From NCBI GenBank assembly GCA_027490975.1, contig JAIXXA010000184.1, positions 1-55,392 on the forward strand: DNA of 55,392 nt, written 5' to 3'. Within the stretch, counting starts at the first letter, position 1; every line of letters begins with the position of its first letter. The DNA comes from Rhodospirillaceae bacterium (GTDB lineage: Bacteria > Pseudomonadota > Alphaproteobacteria > CACIAM-22H2). The translations under genes were made by a program, and so were the position numbers. The notes beneath the pieces are model-generated. The model made no database searches, was not told the origin of the DNA, and saw only the letters and a list, made by a program, of their open reading frames with translations. Shown piece after piece: positions 1-10,768 of the stretch.

Positions 1-2779
<2,779 letters not shown>

Positions 2780-3913
2780 TCAAACGCGCATCGGCATGAG
2801 GACGTAGAGCGCGCTCGCGTCGGCCGAATCGCCCAGAATGGTGGGCGACGCCGCATCGGCCATCTTGAACGCCGCGTTCTCGCCTTCGAGCTGCTCGGCA
2901 ATGTCGAGCAGATAGCGCGCGTTGAAGCCGATCTCGAGTGCGGCCCCTTGGTAGGCGATCTCGATTTCTTCGCTGGCCGTGCCCGCATCGGGGCTGTTGG
3001 CAGTCAAGGTCAGCAGGTTCTTCGACAGCGCGAGCTTCACCGCGCGCGACTTTTCGGTCGAGATCGTGGCGACGCGGTCGACGGCGGCGGCGAACAGGCG
3101 GCGGTCGACTTCCATCGCCTTGTCGTTGCCCGACGGGATCACGCGCTCGTAGTCCGGGAAGGCGCCGTCGATGAGCTTCGAGACAAGCACGGCGTCGCCG
3201 AAGGCAAAGCGCACGCGCGTGTCGGAAAGCGTGACCTGCACCGCCCCTTGCGCCTCGTCGATGAGCTTGCGCAGCTCCATCACCGTCTTGCGCGGCAGAA
3301 TGACGCCGGGGATGTTCTCCGCCCCGTCGGGCAGCGGCATTTCGATGCGCGCCAGGCGGTGGCCGTCGGTTGCCACCGCGCGCAGCACCTTGACGCCGTT
3401 CGAGCTTGCCGCATGCAGGTAGATGCCGTTGAGATAGTAGCGCGTCTCTTCGGTCGAGATCGCAAAGCGCGTCTTGTCGATCAGCGTTTTGAGGTCGCCC
3501 GCGCCGATCTCGAACGCGTGCGGCAACTCGCCCGCCGCCATTTTCGGAAAATCGTCGGCCGGCAAGGCGGCAAGGCCGAAACTCGAACGGCCGGCGCGCA
3601 GCGCGACCTGGCCCTTCTCGGCCGACCATTCGAGGCCGACTTGGCTGCCCTCGGGCAATTTGCGCACGATTTCGTAGAGCGTGTGCGCCTGCACGGTTGC
3701 CGTGCCCGGCTTGGCGATTTCGGCCGCCACGGTTTCGACGAAGGCCACGTCCATGTCGGTCGCGGTAAGCGCGAGCTTGCCCGCACCGCCCTTGGCGGAC
3801 GAGGCTTCGAGCAGCACGTTCGACAGGATCGGGATCGTGTTGCGGCGTTCGACGACGCTCTGGATATGGCCCAGCGCCTTCAGCAAAGCGGCGCGCTCGA
3901 TCGTGATTTTCAT
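2780..3913 (-). CDS. dnaN: DNA polymerase III beta sliding clamp
   Basis: Ring-shaped processivity clamp of the replicase. It has 377 residues, the normal length, with the three-domain clamp fold. It begins MKITIERAALLKALGHIQSVVERRNTIP in register with the family and ends with the typical MPMRV tail that forms part of the partner-binding pocket. It is first gene of the dnaN-recF-gyrB unit and has its own predicted promoter (3969-3996), separated from dnaA by pcp. Confidence 0.98.
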   Translation of the reverse strand: MKITIERAALLKALGHIQSVVERRNTIPILSNVLLEASSAKGGAGKLALTATDMDVAFVETVAAEIAKPGTATVQAHTLYEIVRKLPEGSQVGLEWSAEKGQVALRAGRSSFGLAALPADDFPKMAAGELPHAFEIGAGDLKTLIDKTRFAISTEETRYYLNGIYLHAASSNGVKVLRAVATDGHRLARIEMPLPDGAENIPGVILPRKTVMELRKLIDEAQGAVQVTLSDTRVRFAFGDAVLVSKLIDGAFPDYERVIPSGNDKAMEVDRRLFAAAVDRVATISTEKSRAVKLALSKNLLTLTANSPDAGTASEEIEIAYQGAALEIGFNARYLLDIAEQLEGENAAFKMADAASPTILGDSADASALYVLMPMRV

Positions 3914-3968
3914 AGCGGAAACAATCTCGGCAAAAGGGTTGTCGCGCGAATCGATTTTTCAGCGCCCG

Positions 3969-3996
3969 AGTATAGCAGAACCGCGTGCCGACAAAA
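3969..3996 (-). promoter_or_regulatory. Predicted promoter of dnaN-recF-gyrB
   Basis: On the minus strand a -10 TATACT (3974 to 3969) is preceded by a 16-bp spacer and a weak -35 TTTTGT (3996 to 3991). Transcription would start near 3962, leaving a leader of about 48 nt before the dnaN ATG at 3913. A GANTC methylation-type site (GAATC, 3948-3952) lies in the leader, which could link expression to CcrM-type methylation. This is inference from consensus only. Confidence 0.5.
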
Positions 3997-4031
3997 GCCC
4001 CGCAATCGCCCGAAGGAGCCGCGAAAAGCTT

Positions 4032-4676
4032 CTATTTCAGGGCTTTGCGCGCAAGCTCGGCCAGCGCAATCCGGATCGCGGCAAGCTGCAGGCGCAAGCC
4101 CATCGAGGCGGCTTTTTCCGCCCCCTCGAGCGTGCCGCGACGCAAGGCGTCGGCGACCATTTCCGGTGTCGCCGGCACATGCACGAAGCCGCACGGACGG
4201 CCCTCGGCATGCCCCACGACATGGTAGAACACGGCATTGCAAAGATAGCGCCCGGCATCGTCCGACAGGCGCGCCGGGATGCCGGCCGCCAGCAGGCGCT
4301 TGAGGATCGCCGGATACGGCAGACTGCCCGCGCGCGTGGCAGGCCCGCCGCGCAGGATCTTGCCGGTCGGGCTCTTGCCGTCATTGTCGGGAAACGGAAA
4401 CTTGAGCGCGTTTTGCGCCGTGCGCTCGAGCCGGACGCAGCTTTCGCCGGCCGCAAGCCCGAGGGCGAGAATCGCGACCGGTTGGACCTCTTCGATGAGC
4501 GCATCGAGGACGGCCTCGATCTTGCCGATCGAAACAGGGAGCACGCGCCCGACCACGCGCGCGTCGCCGACCCAGTCGCCGTCGAGGCGCTTGGCGAGGC
4601 TTTCGGTCGGGTTGGTGCGGTGCGGCCCGAACGCTTCGAACCCGGTCAGCAGCAGGCGCGGGGCGCGTGCCGCCAT
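4032..4676 (-). CDS. pcp: Pyroglutamyl-peptidase I (family C15)
   Basis: Cytoplasmic cysteine peptidase that removes N-terminal pyroglutamate from peptides. 214 residues, the usual length. Visible landmarks: N-terminal LLTGFEAFGPHRTNP, Glu84 in RLERTAQN, the nucleophile Cys146 in SDDAGRYLCNAVFYH and His166 in FVHVP, which together form the C15 active site. The ATG lies one base after the dnaA stop and its ribosome site (GGAGG) is inside the last dnaA codons, so it is probably co-translated with dnaA. Placement between dnaA and dnaN is not the textbook order. Confidence 0.93.
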   Translation of the reverse strand: MAARAPRLLLTGFEAFGPHRTNPTESLAKRLDGDWVGDARVVGRVLPVSIGKIEAVLDALIEEVQPVAILALGLAAGESCVRLERTAQNALKFPFPDNDGKSPTGKILRGGPATRAGSLPYPAILKRLLAAGIPARLSDDAGRYLCNAVFYHVVGHAEGRPCGFVHVPATPEMVADALRRGTLEGAEKAASMGLRLQLAAIRIALAELARKALK

Positions 4677-4677
4677 T

Positions 4678-6189
4678 TCAGGCCTCCAGCATGCGCCGCA
4701 GCAACTCGACGTCTTCGCTGAACGCCGCGTCGGCCGCGCGCAGCTCGTCGATCTTGCGCACCGCGTGCATCACGGTCGTGTGGTCGCGGCCGCCGAATTT
4801 GCGGCCGATTTCCGGCAGCGAACGGCTGGTCAATTGCTTGGCCAGATACATCGCAACCTGGCGCGGGCGCGCCACCTGGCGGGCCCGGCGCGGCGAGTGC
4901 ATGTCGGCCAGTCGGATCGCGAAATGCTCGGCGACCTTCTTCTGGATTTCCTCGATCGTCACGCGGCGGTCCGAAGCGCGCAGCAGATCGTGCAGCACTT
5001 CCTGGGCGCTCTCGAGTCCGATGGGGCGGCCGACGAGCGTGGAATGCGCCACGATCCGGTTGAGCGCCCCCTCGAGCTCGCGCACGTTGGCCACGATCTT
5101 GTGCGCGAGAAACTCGAGCACCTTGGGCGGCATCGGCGCGCCGAGCTTCTCGGCCTTCGACTGCAGAATGCCCAGACGCAGCTCGTAGGTCGTGGGATGG
5201 ATGTCGGCCACCAGGCCCCAGCCGAGGCGGGAGCGCACGCGGTCTTCGAGGCCTTCGAGATCGGCCGGGCTCTTGTCGGCCGACAGCACGATCTGCTTGT
5301 TCTGGTCCACGAGCGCGTTGAAGGTGTGGAAGAATTCTTCCTGCGTGGCATCCTTGCCGGAGATGAACTGCACGTCATCGACGAGCAGCACGTCGACCGA
5401 GCGGAACTGCTCCTTGAAGGACATCGTGTCCTTGAAGCGCATCGCGCGGATGAACTGGTACATGAATTTTTCGGCCGACAGATACACCACCCGGCGCTGC
5501 GGATTGCGCTTGCGGATGTGCCAGGCCATCGCGTGCATGAGATGCGTCTTGCCGAGCCCCACGCCGCCGTAGAGGAACAGCGGGTTGAACGGCACCTTGC
5601 CCTCGTCGGCCACGCGCCGCGCAGCGGCGGCGGCGAACTCGTTCGACTTGCCTTGCACGAAGGTTTCGAAAGTGAAGCGCGGGTCGAGCGGCGCGCCGAA
5701 GCTTTCGACGTCGTCCTGCGTGCGGCCGATCATCGCCGTCTGCAGCGCTGTCTGCGCCGCGGCGCTGGCGCCGTGGGGCGCTGCCGAAGCGCGGTTCGCC
5801 GCCTGGCCGTTCGCGGTTGCAGCCGCGTTGGCGCTGCCATAGAGGTTGCGCGCGGCGGCCGACGCGGTCGGGCGCTGGGCCGTGCCGGCGGCCGGAACCG
5901 GCGCGGGGACCTGGTTGCCGGCGGCGGCCTGGACCAGAATTTCGACCGTGCGCACCATTTTGTTTTCGGCACGCCACAATGTCTTGATGCGGTCGGCGTA
6001 ATGCTGGCGCACCCAATCCTGCATGAAGCGCGTGGGCACGGCGATGCGCGCCACGCCGTCGTCGATGCCGATCAGCGTCAGGGGCTTCAGCCAGCTTTTG
6101 TAGGCGGCTTCGCCGAACTCGCCCTTGAGGCGGGCGCGCACGCGCACCCATTGGGCTTCCAAGGAGGGACCGAAATCTTGCGGGCGCAT
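4678..6189 (-). CDS. dnaA: Chromosomal replication initiator DnaA
   Basis: AAA+ ATPase that binds DnaA boxes and opens oriC. 503 residues from the ATG at 6189. Domain I is at 1-90 (EAQWVRVRARLKGEFGE). An Ala/Pro/Gln-rich domain II linker covers about 91-165. Walker A GGVGLGKT is at 208-215, followed by Walker B VDVLLVDDVQF. The C-terminal box-binding helix-turn-helix carries the signature GGRDHTTVMHAVRKID. The ATG is preceded by AGGAG at ideal spacing, located inside the end of the upstream rhodanese gene. Longer in-frame extensions upstream have no DnaA similarity. Confidence 0.98.
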   Translation of the reverse strand: MRPQDFGPSLEAQWVRVRARLKGEFGEAAYKSWLKPLTLIGIDDGVARIAVPTRFMQDWVRQHYADRIKTLWRAENKMVRTVEILVQAAAGNQVPAPVPAAGTAQRPTASAAARNLYGSANAAATANGQAANRASAAPHGASAAAQTALQTAMIGRTQDDVESFGAPLDPRFTFETFVQGKSNEFAAAAARRVADEGKVPFNPLFLYGGVGLGKTHLMHAMAWHIRKRNPQRRVVYLSAEKFMYQFIRAMRFKDTMSFKEQFRSVDVLLVDDVQFISGKDATQEEFFHTFNALVDQNKQIVLSADKSPADLEGLEDRVRSRLGWGLVADIHPTTYELRLGILQSKAEKLGAPMPPKVLEFLAHKIVANVRELEGALNRIVAHSTLVGRPIGLESAQEVLHDLLRASDRRVTIEEIQKKVAEHFAIRLADMHSPRRARQVARPRQVAMYLAKQLTSRSLPEIGRKFGGRDHTTVMHAVRKIDELRAADAAFSEDVELLRRMLEA

Positions 6190-6194
6190 GGCGG

Positions 6195-6680
6195 CTACTC
6201 CTGCGTCCAGGCAAGGCCGGCGGCTTTCCAGCCGCCCGACTGGCCGCGATGGCCGGCCGCATCGCGGTCGCCCTCGAAGCCGCCCGCAAGATTGTAGGCG
6301 CGGGTGAACCCTTTCGACGCCATCGCGATCGCCGCCGATTTCGACCGCCCGCCCGACCGGCACAGGAAAACCGCCGGCGCGTCCTTCTCGACCGCACTCG
6401 CGACCGCGGCCGCGAATTGCGGATTGGGCACCATCTGGGCGCGGCCGTCCGAACTCGTCGTATAATTCTGCCACGAAACATAGAGCGGCGCTTTGCCGAG
6501 CGAGGCGAGGCTCGCAACACCCACGAACGTCCATTCCGCACGGCTGCGCACGTCGATCAGAACGGCGTTCTTCTCGCCCGCAAGCATGTCCCACGCTTCG
6601 CGCGGCGTAAGGTCGCCCGCATAGCCCATTTCGTGGCCGTCGCCTGCGGCCCGCTCTGCTGATTTCGCCGTATCGCCCAT
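6195..6680 (-). CDS. Rhodanese-like sulfurtransferase domain protein
   Basis: Single-domain rhodanese of 161 residues from the ATG at 6680. The typical start LTPREAWDML and LIDVRSRAEW are followed by the active-site loop CRSGGRS with its persulfide-forming Cys. Members move sulfane sulfur to thiol acceptors; the physiological acceptor here is unknown. No signal peptide, so it is cytoplasmic. Its stop is 5 bp from the dnaA ATG, so it is the leading gene of a rhodanese-dnaA-pcp operon. An upstream in-frame extension to 6833 is possible but lacks family similarity. Confidence 0.88.
   Translation of the reverse strand: MGDTAKSAERAAGDGHEMGYAGDLTPREAWDMLAGEKNAVLIDVRSRAEWTFVGVASLASLGKAPLYVSWQNYTTSSDGRAQMVPNPQFAAAVASAVEKDAPAVFLCRSGGRSKSAAIAMASKGFTRAYNLAGGFEGDRDAAGHRGQSGGWKAAGLAWTQE
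6198..6202 (-). promoter_or_regulatory. dnaA ribosome binding site inside the rhodanese gene
   Basis: AGGAG, read on the minus strand, ends 8 nt before the dnaA ATG at 6189 and overlaps the last sense codons (CAG GAG, then TAG) of the rhodanese gene. This decides the dnaA start and implies translational coupling. Confidence 0.75.
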
Positions 6681-7166
6681 CGTACCCAACCGTTCTGTCG
6701 TCTCGCCGCCCGCTTGTCGTTCACGCAGGATGCAAACCGCGTGCTCGGGGTCTCTCTCGTGTGCCGGATTTGCATGTTCTGCCGATTGCCGCCGGCCGGA
6801 AGGCCCGACGGCTTCGCGCGCCAGGGGAAACACGCGACGTTCCCCGCTTGGCCCGCGTCAGCTGAAAGCTGAGCGGCGCGTTCGAGCGCGATAGGCAATC
6901 AGGCGCCGGTCGAAAAAGCGAAGGTCGAAAAACGGACGGCTGCGGGCGACAAGCGCATCGAAATTGTTCACGGGAGAAGACCCCTGTCGTTGCGTCTGTT
7001 GGCGTTCAGACTTTTTGTGGTTGAGCGCGGCCGATGCGCGCGGCTTTTTGGCGAGAGAAAAACGCGACGAATTTTCGAACATCCAACCCATCGTCCCGTC
7101 CTGCTTTCCTCGCGCGCCCGTGCCGAGGGGGCGCAAAACTCGATCGGCTTCTCCGTTCGCACCGCG

Positions 7167-7202
7167 TACACCCAAGAGCGCAAGATACACTCGAGAGTGC
7201 AA
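7167..7202. repeat. Imperfect 17-bp direct repeat pair
   Basis: TACACCCAAGAGCGCAA at 7167-7183 and TACACTCGAGAGTGCAA at 7186-7202 match at 14 of 17 positions with a 19-bp period. The second copy contains the inverted repeat CACTC-GA-GAGTG. They lie upstream of the dnaA operon and could be protein-binding sites. Confidence 0.55.
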
Positions 7203-7326
7203 GTTCGCAGCGTCACGAAGACGCAAAATAAAACACGGCGCTTGGCCGCAAGCAACAGGTCCGTTGTGCGAACAAGCGAATCGCATCGCATGTGGCACGG
7301 ATACGACGCGCAGAAGTTTTGAAATT

Positions 7327-7335
7327 TTATTCACG
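7327..7335 (+). promoter_or_regulatory. DnaA-box-like sequence
   Basis: TTATTCACG differs from the consensus TTATNCACA only at the last base and sits in an A/T-rich patch (GAAATTTTATTCACG). A single box is weak evidence. Confidence 0.35.
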
Positions 7336-7456
7336 TGGAATGGAGAAAACTTTGGGCGCGCTTTCGCACGCGGAGATTCAATGACTTGCACGACGATGCG
7401 CGTGCGGAGCGGCAGCTTTACGGACGCCGTTTGCGCAACTGCAAAGCCGTTGCCCG

Positions 7457-7497
7457 AAAAATCAAGCGCCGTCTTCGAAGATTCGAAGACGGCGCTT
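7457..7497 (-). terminator. Rho-independent terminator of rpsT
   Basis: A perfect 16-bp inverted repeat: the left arm AAGCGCCGTCTTCGAA (7464-7479) pairs with 7482-7497. On the minus strand it is followed by TTGATTTTTC (T run at 7457-7461). It begins 57 bp after the rpsT stop. Confidence 0.88.
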
Positions 7498-7554
7498 TGT
7501 CGTCTGGAAGATTTTCGCGCGCAAGGAATTGCGAGCGACGCGGGGGGCCAAGCG

Positions 7555-7821
7555 TCAGGCCTTGATCGCCTTGATGCGCGCCGACAGCCGCGAGATTTTG
7601 CGCGAAACGGTGTTCTTGTGCACGATGCCGACCTTGGCGGTGCGCATCAAGATCGGCTGCGCGGCTTTGAGCGCCGCGGCGGCGGCGGCCTTGTCGCCCG
7701 ACGCGATCGCTTCTTCGACCTTCGTCACGTAGGTGCGCATGCGGCTGATGCGCGTGCGGTTCACTTCCGTGCGGCGCAGCGTCTGGCGCGCGGCCTTCTT
7801 TGCGGACTTTGTATTCGCCAT
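7555..7821 (-). CDS. rpsT: 30S ribosomal protein S20
   Basis: Small basic 16S rRNA-binding protein of the 30S body. 88 residues from the ATG at 7821, with the canonical start [13 protein letters not shown] and an Ala/Lys/Arg-rich composition. An upstream in-frame ATG at 7884 adds 21 non-conserved residues and is rejected. It is a single-gene transcript: a strong promoter at 7930-7958 and a strong terminator at 7457-7497. Confidence 0.97.
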   Translation of the reverse strand: MANTKSAKKAARQTLRRTEVNRTRISRMRTYVTKVEEAIASGDKAAAAAALKAAQPILMRTAKVGIVHKNTVSRKISRLSARIKAIKA

Positions 7822-7929
7822 GGTCTTTCGATCTTTCGGTTGCGGCAGGTCAGTCGTTCGCCGACGGACCTGCTTTTCGTTCAAAGGGGTCTTCGCGGCA
7901 GCCGCCGGGACCGCCCAAAAAGGTCGCGC

Positions 7930-7958
7930 GTTATAGCCCCCCGGGCAGGGGGCGTCAA
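7930..7958 (-). promoter_or_regulatory. Strong promoter of rpsT
   Basis: TTGACG (7958 to 7953), exactly 17 bp, then TATAAC (7935 to 7930) on the minus strand. The spacer is almost entirely G/C and contains the inverted repeat GCCCCC...GGGGGC (7936-7953). The leader to the rpsT ATG would be about 100 nt. Confidence 0.75.
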
Positions 7959-7968
7959 CCCCGGCCGA

Positions 7969-8745
7969 TCAGCGGTTTTTCCAGACCGGCGGGCGCTTTT
8001 CGACGAAGGCGGCCATGCCTTCTTTCTGGTCTTGCGTGGCGAAAGTGGCATGGAACACGCGCCGCTCGAACTTGATGCCCTCGGCAAGCGTGGTCTCGTA
8101 GGCGCGGTTGACCGCTTCTTTGGCCATCATGACGATGGGCTGCGAAAGGCCTGCGATCTTTTCGGCCGTTTTGGTGGCTTCGGCGATGAGGTCGGCCGCC
8201 GGCACCACGCGGCTCACGAGCCCCGCGCGCTCGGCCTCGGCGGCATCCATCATGCGCCCCGTGAGGCACATGTCCATCGCCTTGGATTTGCCCACAAAAC
8301 GCGTCAGACGCTGGCTGCCGCCCGCCCCCGGGATCGTGCCGATCGTGATTTCAGGCTGGCCGAATTTGGCGGTGTCGGCCGCGATGATGAAGTCGCACAT
8401 CATCGCAAGCTCGCAGCCGCCGCCCAGCGCAAAGCCCGCGACCGCCGCTACGATCGGCTTGCGGCAGGTCGTGACCCGCTCCCAGCCTTTGGTGATGAAG
8501 TCGGCGAGATAGACGTCCATATAGGTGGACGTCGCCATCTCCTTGATGTCCGCGCCGGCCGCAAAGGCGCGCTCGGAACCGGTCAGCACGATGCAGCCGA
8601 TATTGGGGTCGGCCTCGAACGCGTCGAGCGCTTGGCCCAGTTCGGCGATCAGGGCCGCGCACAGCGCATTCAGCGCCTTGGGCCGGTTCAGCGTGACGAA
8701 GCCGACCTTGCCCTTGGTTTCGACCAGGATGTTTTCGTAGGCCAT
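7969..8745 (-). CDS. Enoyl-CoA hydratase (crotonase family)
   Basis: Hydrates trans-2-enoyl-CoA to 3-hydroxyacyl-CoA in fatty-acid or amino-acid catabolism. 258 residues from the ATG at 8745. Oxyanion-hole segments [11 protein letters not shown] (about 60-70) and [15 protein letters not shown] are present. The two catalytic glutamates are at Glu112 and Glu132 ([19 protein letters not shown]). All features match short-chain enoyl-CoA hydratase (EC 4.2.1.17), though crotonase relatives with other substrates cannot be excluded. It is the last gene of a mutM-hypothetical-ech run. Confidence 0.93.
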   Translation of the reverse strand: MAYENILVETKGKVGFVTLNRPKALNALCAALIAELGQALDAFEADPNIGCIVLTGSERAFAAGADIKEMATSTYMDVYLADFITKGWERVTTCRKPIVAAVAGFALGGGCELAMMCDFIIAADTAKFGQPEITIGTIPGAGGSQRLTRFVGKSKAMDMCLTGRMMDAAEAERAGLVSRVVPAADLIAEATKTAEKIAGLSQPIVMMAKEAVNRAYETTLAEGIKFERRVFHATFATQDQKEGMAAFVEKRPPVWKNR

Positions 8746-8756
8746 GGGCGCAATCC

Positions 8757-9122
8757 TCATTCGGGTGTCAGAAAAAAGCGGACCTTGACGGTGCCGCGCG
8801 CATCGGGCGGATCGGCGTCGATCGCGAGCTTCTCGCCCTCGCGCACGAACACCGCACCCGTCGCGGCACGCCGCCAGCCGAGTTCGAGCAGGGTGCGCGC
8901 ATAGAAGGCAGCGACGGCGCCGGCCGGCACGCGGCCTTCGGCGAGCGCTTCGACCACGCGCCCTTGCGGACTGTCGAACACGCTCGACTCGCCCGTCTGC
9001 GCAAGGCCCGGCATCAGCGGCAGATCGTCGATGCCGTCCACGAAGTTTTGCGCGGCGGCGGGCAAAGCCAGCAGCAGAATCCCCAGCACCAGCGTGGCAA
9101 GCATGCGCATGGCATCTTTCAT
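8757..9122 (-). CDS. Secreted hypothetical protein
   Basis: 121 residues. The N-terminus ([25 protein letters not shown]) is a clear Sec signal peptide with an AAA-Q type cleavage site near residue 25. The mature part contains a segment [14 protein letters not shown] and no motif I can assign. It starts 3 bp after the mutM stop and ends 11 bp before ech, so it is co-transcribed with both. The start could be Met1 or Met6. Periplasmic location is inferred. Confidence 0.75.
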   Translation of the reverse strand: MKDAMRMLATLVLGILLLALPAAAQNFVDGIDDLPLMPGLAQTGESSVFDSPQGRVVEALAEGRVPAGAVAAFYARTLLELGWRRAATGAVFVREGEKLAIDADPPDARGTVKVRFFLTPE

Positions 9123-9125
9123 ACG

Positions 9126-9956
9126 TCAGCGCTGGCGCTTGGGACAATAGAAAGTCGAGCGGCCCGACTGCACGATGCGCTTGACGCTTCTGCCGCAGTC
9201 GCAGCCGGGACAGGGCTGGCCCTCGCGGTCGTAGACGCGCCATTGATGCTGGAACCAGCCAAGCTCGCCCGAGGCTTGCACATAGTCGCGCGCCGACGAG
9301 CCGCCGGCCTTGATCGCGTCGACGAGCGTGGCCTTGATTGCGGCACACAAAGCCGCGGCGCGCGCGCCCTTCACGGTCGATGCTTTGCGCAACGGGCTCA
9401 AGCCGGCCCGAAACAGCGCCTCGCACACATATATGTTGCCGAGGCCGGCCACGTTGCGCTGGTCGAGCAGCGCTGCTTTCAGCGGGCTTCTGGTGCGGGC
9501 GAGCGCATTTTCGAGGGTTGCGGCATCGAACGCGGCCTCGAGCGGCTCGGGCCCGAGTTCGGAAAAGCGCTTGTCGGCGACAAGATCGGCCGTGTCGAGC
9601 GCATCGATCACGCCGAAGCGGCGCGGATCGGTGAACCGGATCGTGGCCCCGGCATCTGTGACGAAATCGACATGGTCGTGCGGCCCCGGTGGCGGGGCGT
9701 CCCCCGGGAGCAGCACCAAACGGCCCGACATGCCGAGATGCACGAGCACGCTCGTGCCGCGATCGAGCGCCAGCACGATCCATTTGGCGCGGCGTTCGAC
9801 ACGCTGCACCACAGCACCGGCCACGCGTTGCACGAAATCGGGGGCGATAGGCGTGCGGATGTCGGCGCGGCGCAAGACCACGCGCGCGAGGCGCTGCCCT
9901 TGCAGGTGCGGGCGCAGGCCGCGCACCACGGTTTCGACTTCGGGCAGTTCGGGCAT
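9126..9956 (-). CDS. mutM: Formamidopyrimidine-DNA glycosylase (Fpg/MutM)
   Basis: Excises 8-oxoguanine and formamidopyrimidines and nicks the abasic site. 276 residues with the catalytic N-terminus [14 protein letters not shown] (Pro2, Glu3, Lys-containing loop later). The C-terminal zinc finger begins CPGCDCGRS and ends [12 protein letters not shown]. The usual final CPxC is CPKR here: the fourth zinc ligand is Arg274, encoded CGC. The additional Cys in CPGCDC might compensate. It is divergent from ubiE (65 bp) and leads the mutM-hypothetical-ech unit. Confidence 0.96.
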   Translation of the reverse strand: MPELPEVETVVRGLRPHLQGQRLARVVLRRADIRTPIAPDFVQRVAGAVVQRVERRAKWIVLALDRGTSVLVHLGMSGRLVLLPGDAPPPGPHDHVDFVTDAGATIRFTDPRRFGVIDALDTADLVADKRFSELGPEPLEAAFDAATLENALARTRSPLKAALLDQRNVAGLGNIYVCEALFRAGLSPLRKASTVKGARAAALCAAIKATLVDAIKAGGSSARDYVQASGELGWFQHQWRVYDREGQPCPGCDCGRSVKRIVQSGRSTFYCPKRQR

Positions 9957-10021
9957 GGTGACGCCACCCTGCCCAACTGTTCTCCCAATTTCCAGTGCGG
10001 CTTGCTATGGTGCGCCCGCCA

Positions 10022-10768
10022 ATGTCCCAAGCTTCTGACGAAACGACCCATTTCGGCTTCCGCGAAGTGCCCAAGACCGCCAAAGCGGGCTTGGTGCGCG
10101 AGGTTTTCGATTCCGTCGCCGGGCGCTACGACCTCATGAACGACGTGATGTCGCTTGGCGTGCACCGGCTGTGGAAACAGGCGTTTGTGCATCAAGTGGC
10201 GCCGCGCGCGCACGAAAAGATCGTCGATCTTGCGGGCGGAACCGGCGACATCGCGTTTGCGCTGGGGCAAGCCGGCGCCGACGTGACCGTGTGCGACTAC
10301 AATGCCCAGATGCTCCAACAGGGCCGCAAGCGTGCGGCGGACAAAGGTCTGACCGACGGGCCGCTGTGGGTCGCGGGCGATGCGCAAGCGCTGCCGTTTG
10401 CGTCGGCCTCGCGCGATGCGATCACGATCGCGTTCGGCCTGCGCAACGTGACCGAGCCCGCCAAGGCGCTCGCCGAGATCCGCCGCGTGCTGAAGCCCGG
10501 CGGACGCTTTTTCTGCCTCGAATTCAGCCAGGTCGCCGTGCCCGTGCTCGACCGGCTCTACGACGCCTATTCCTTCAATGTGCTGCCGCGCTTGGGCCAG
10601 TGGATTGCCGGCGATGGCGATTCCTACCGCTATCTAGCCGAAAGCATCCGCCGCTTCCCGAGCCAGGACCGCCTGCTCGCGATGCTGGGCGAGGCCAAAT
10701 TCGGCCAGACCGGCTATCGCAATCTTTCGGGCGGCATCGCCGCCATCCATTGGGGCTGGCGCACCTGA
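10022..10768 (+). CDS. ubiE: Ubiquinone/menaquinone biosynthesis C-methyltransferase UbiE
   Basis: SAM-dependent C-methylation of the benzoquinol ring in ubiquinone synthesis. 248 residues from the ATG at 10022. UbiE signatures are [24 protein letters not shown], the SAM site [12 protein letters not shown], and FGLRNVTE with a late LEFSQ. The stop overlaps the ubiB start (TGATG), so the two are coupled. An in-frame start 27 bp upstream is possible but unlike homologues. Confidence 0.96.
   Translation: MSQASDETTHFGFREVPKTAKAGLVREVFDSVAGRYDLMNDVMSLGVHRLWKQAFVHQVAPRAHEKIVDLAGGTGDIAFALGQAGADVTVCDYNAQMLQQGRKRAADKGLTDGPLWVAGDAQALPFASASRDAITIAFGLRNVTEPAKALAEIRRVLKPGGRFFCLEFSQVAVPVLDRLYDAYSFNVLPRLGQWIAGDGDSYRYLAESIRRFPSQDRLLAMLGEAKFGQTGYRNLSGGIAAIHWGWRT

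Larger units (their letters stand above)
6681..7554. other. Gene-free stretch between rpsT and the dnaA operon; possible origin or regulatory region
   Basis: About 870 bp without a convincing gene, although open frames exist on both strands. It is visibly richer in A/T than its flanks, especially 7200-7345. It contains a 17-bp direct repeat pair (7167-7202), a DnaA-box-like site (7327-7335), a weaker box-like sequence (6964-6972), GANTC sites at 7278, 7375 and 7480, a small inverted repeat TCAGCT-GAA-AGCTGA near 6858-6872, and the rpsT terminator at the right end. The dnaA operon promoter must lie here, but I could not pick a clear one. Origin function is speculative. Confidence 0.4.

Noticed and set aside
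6964-6972. Second DnaA-box-like sequence TTGTTCACG
   Set aside because: Two mismatches to the consensus; such matches are expected by chance.
6858-7391. 177-codon minus-strand frame and overlapping plus-strand frames in the rpsT-rhodanese gap
   Set aside because: No ribosome site, no conserved motif, mixed composition, and the frames cross the direct repeats. Treated as non-coding.
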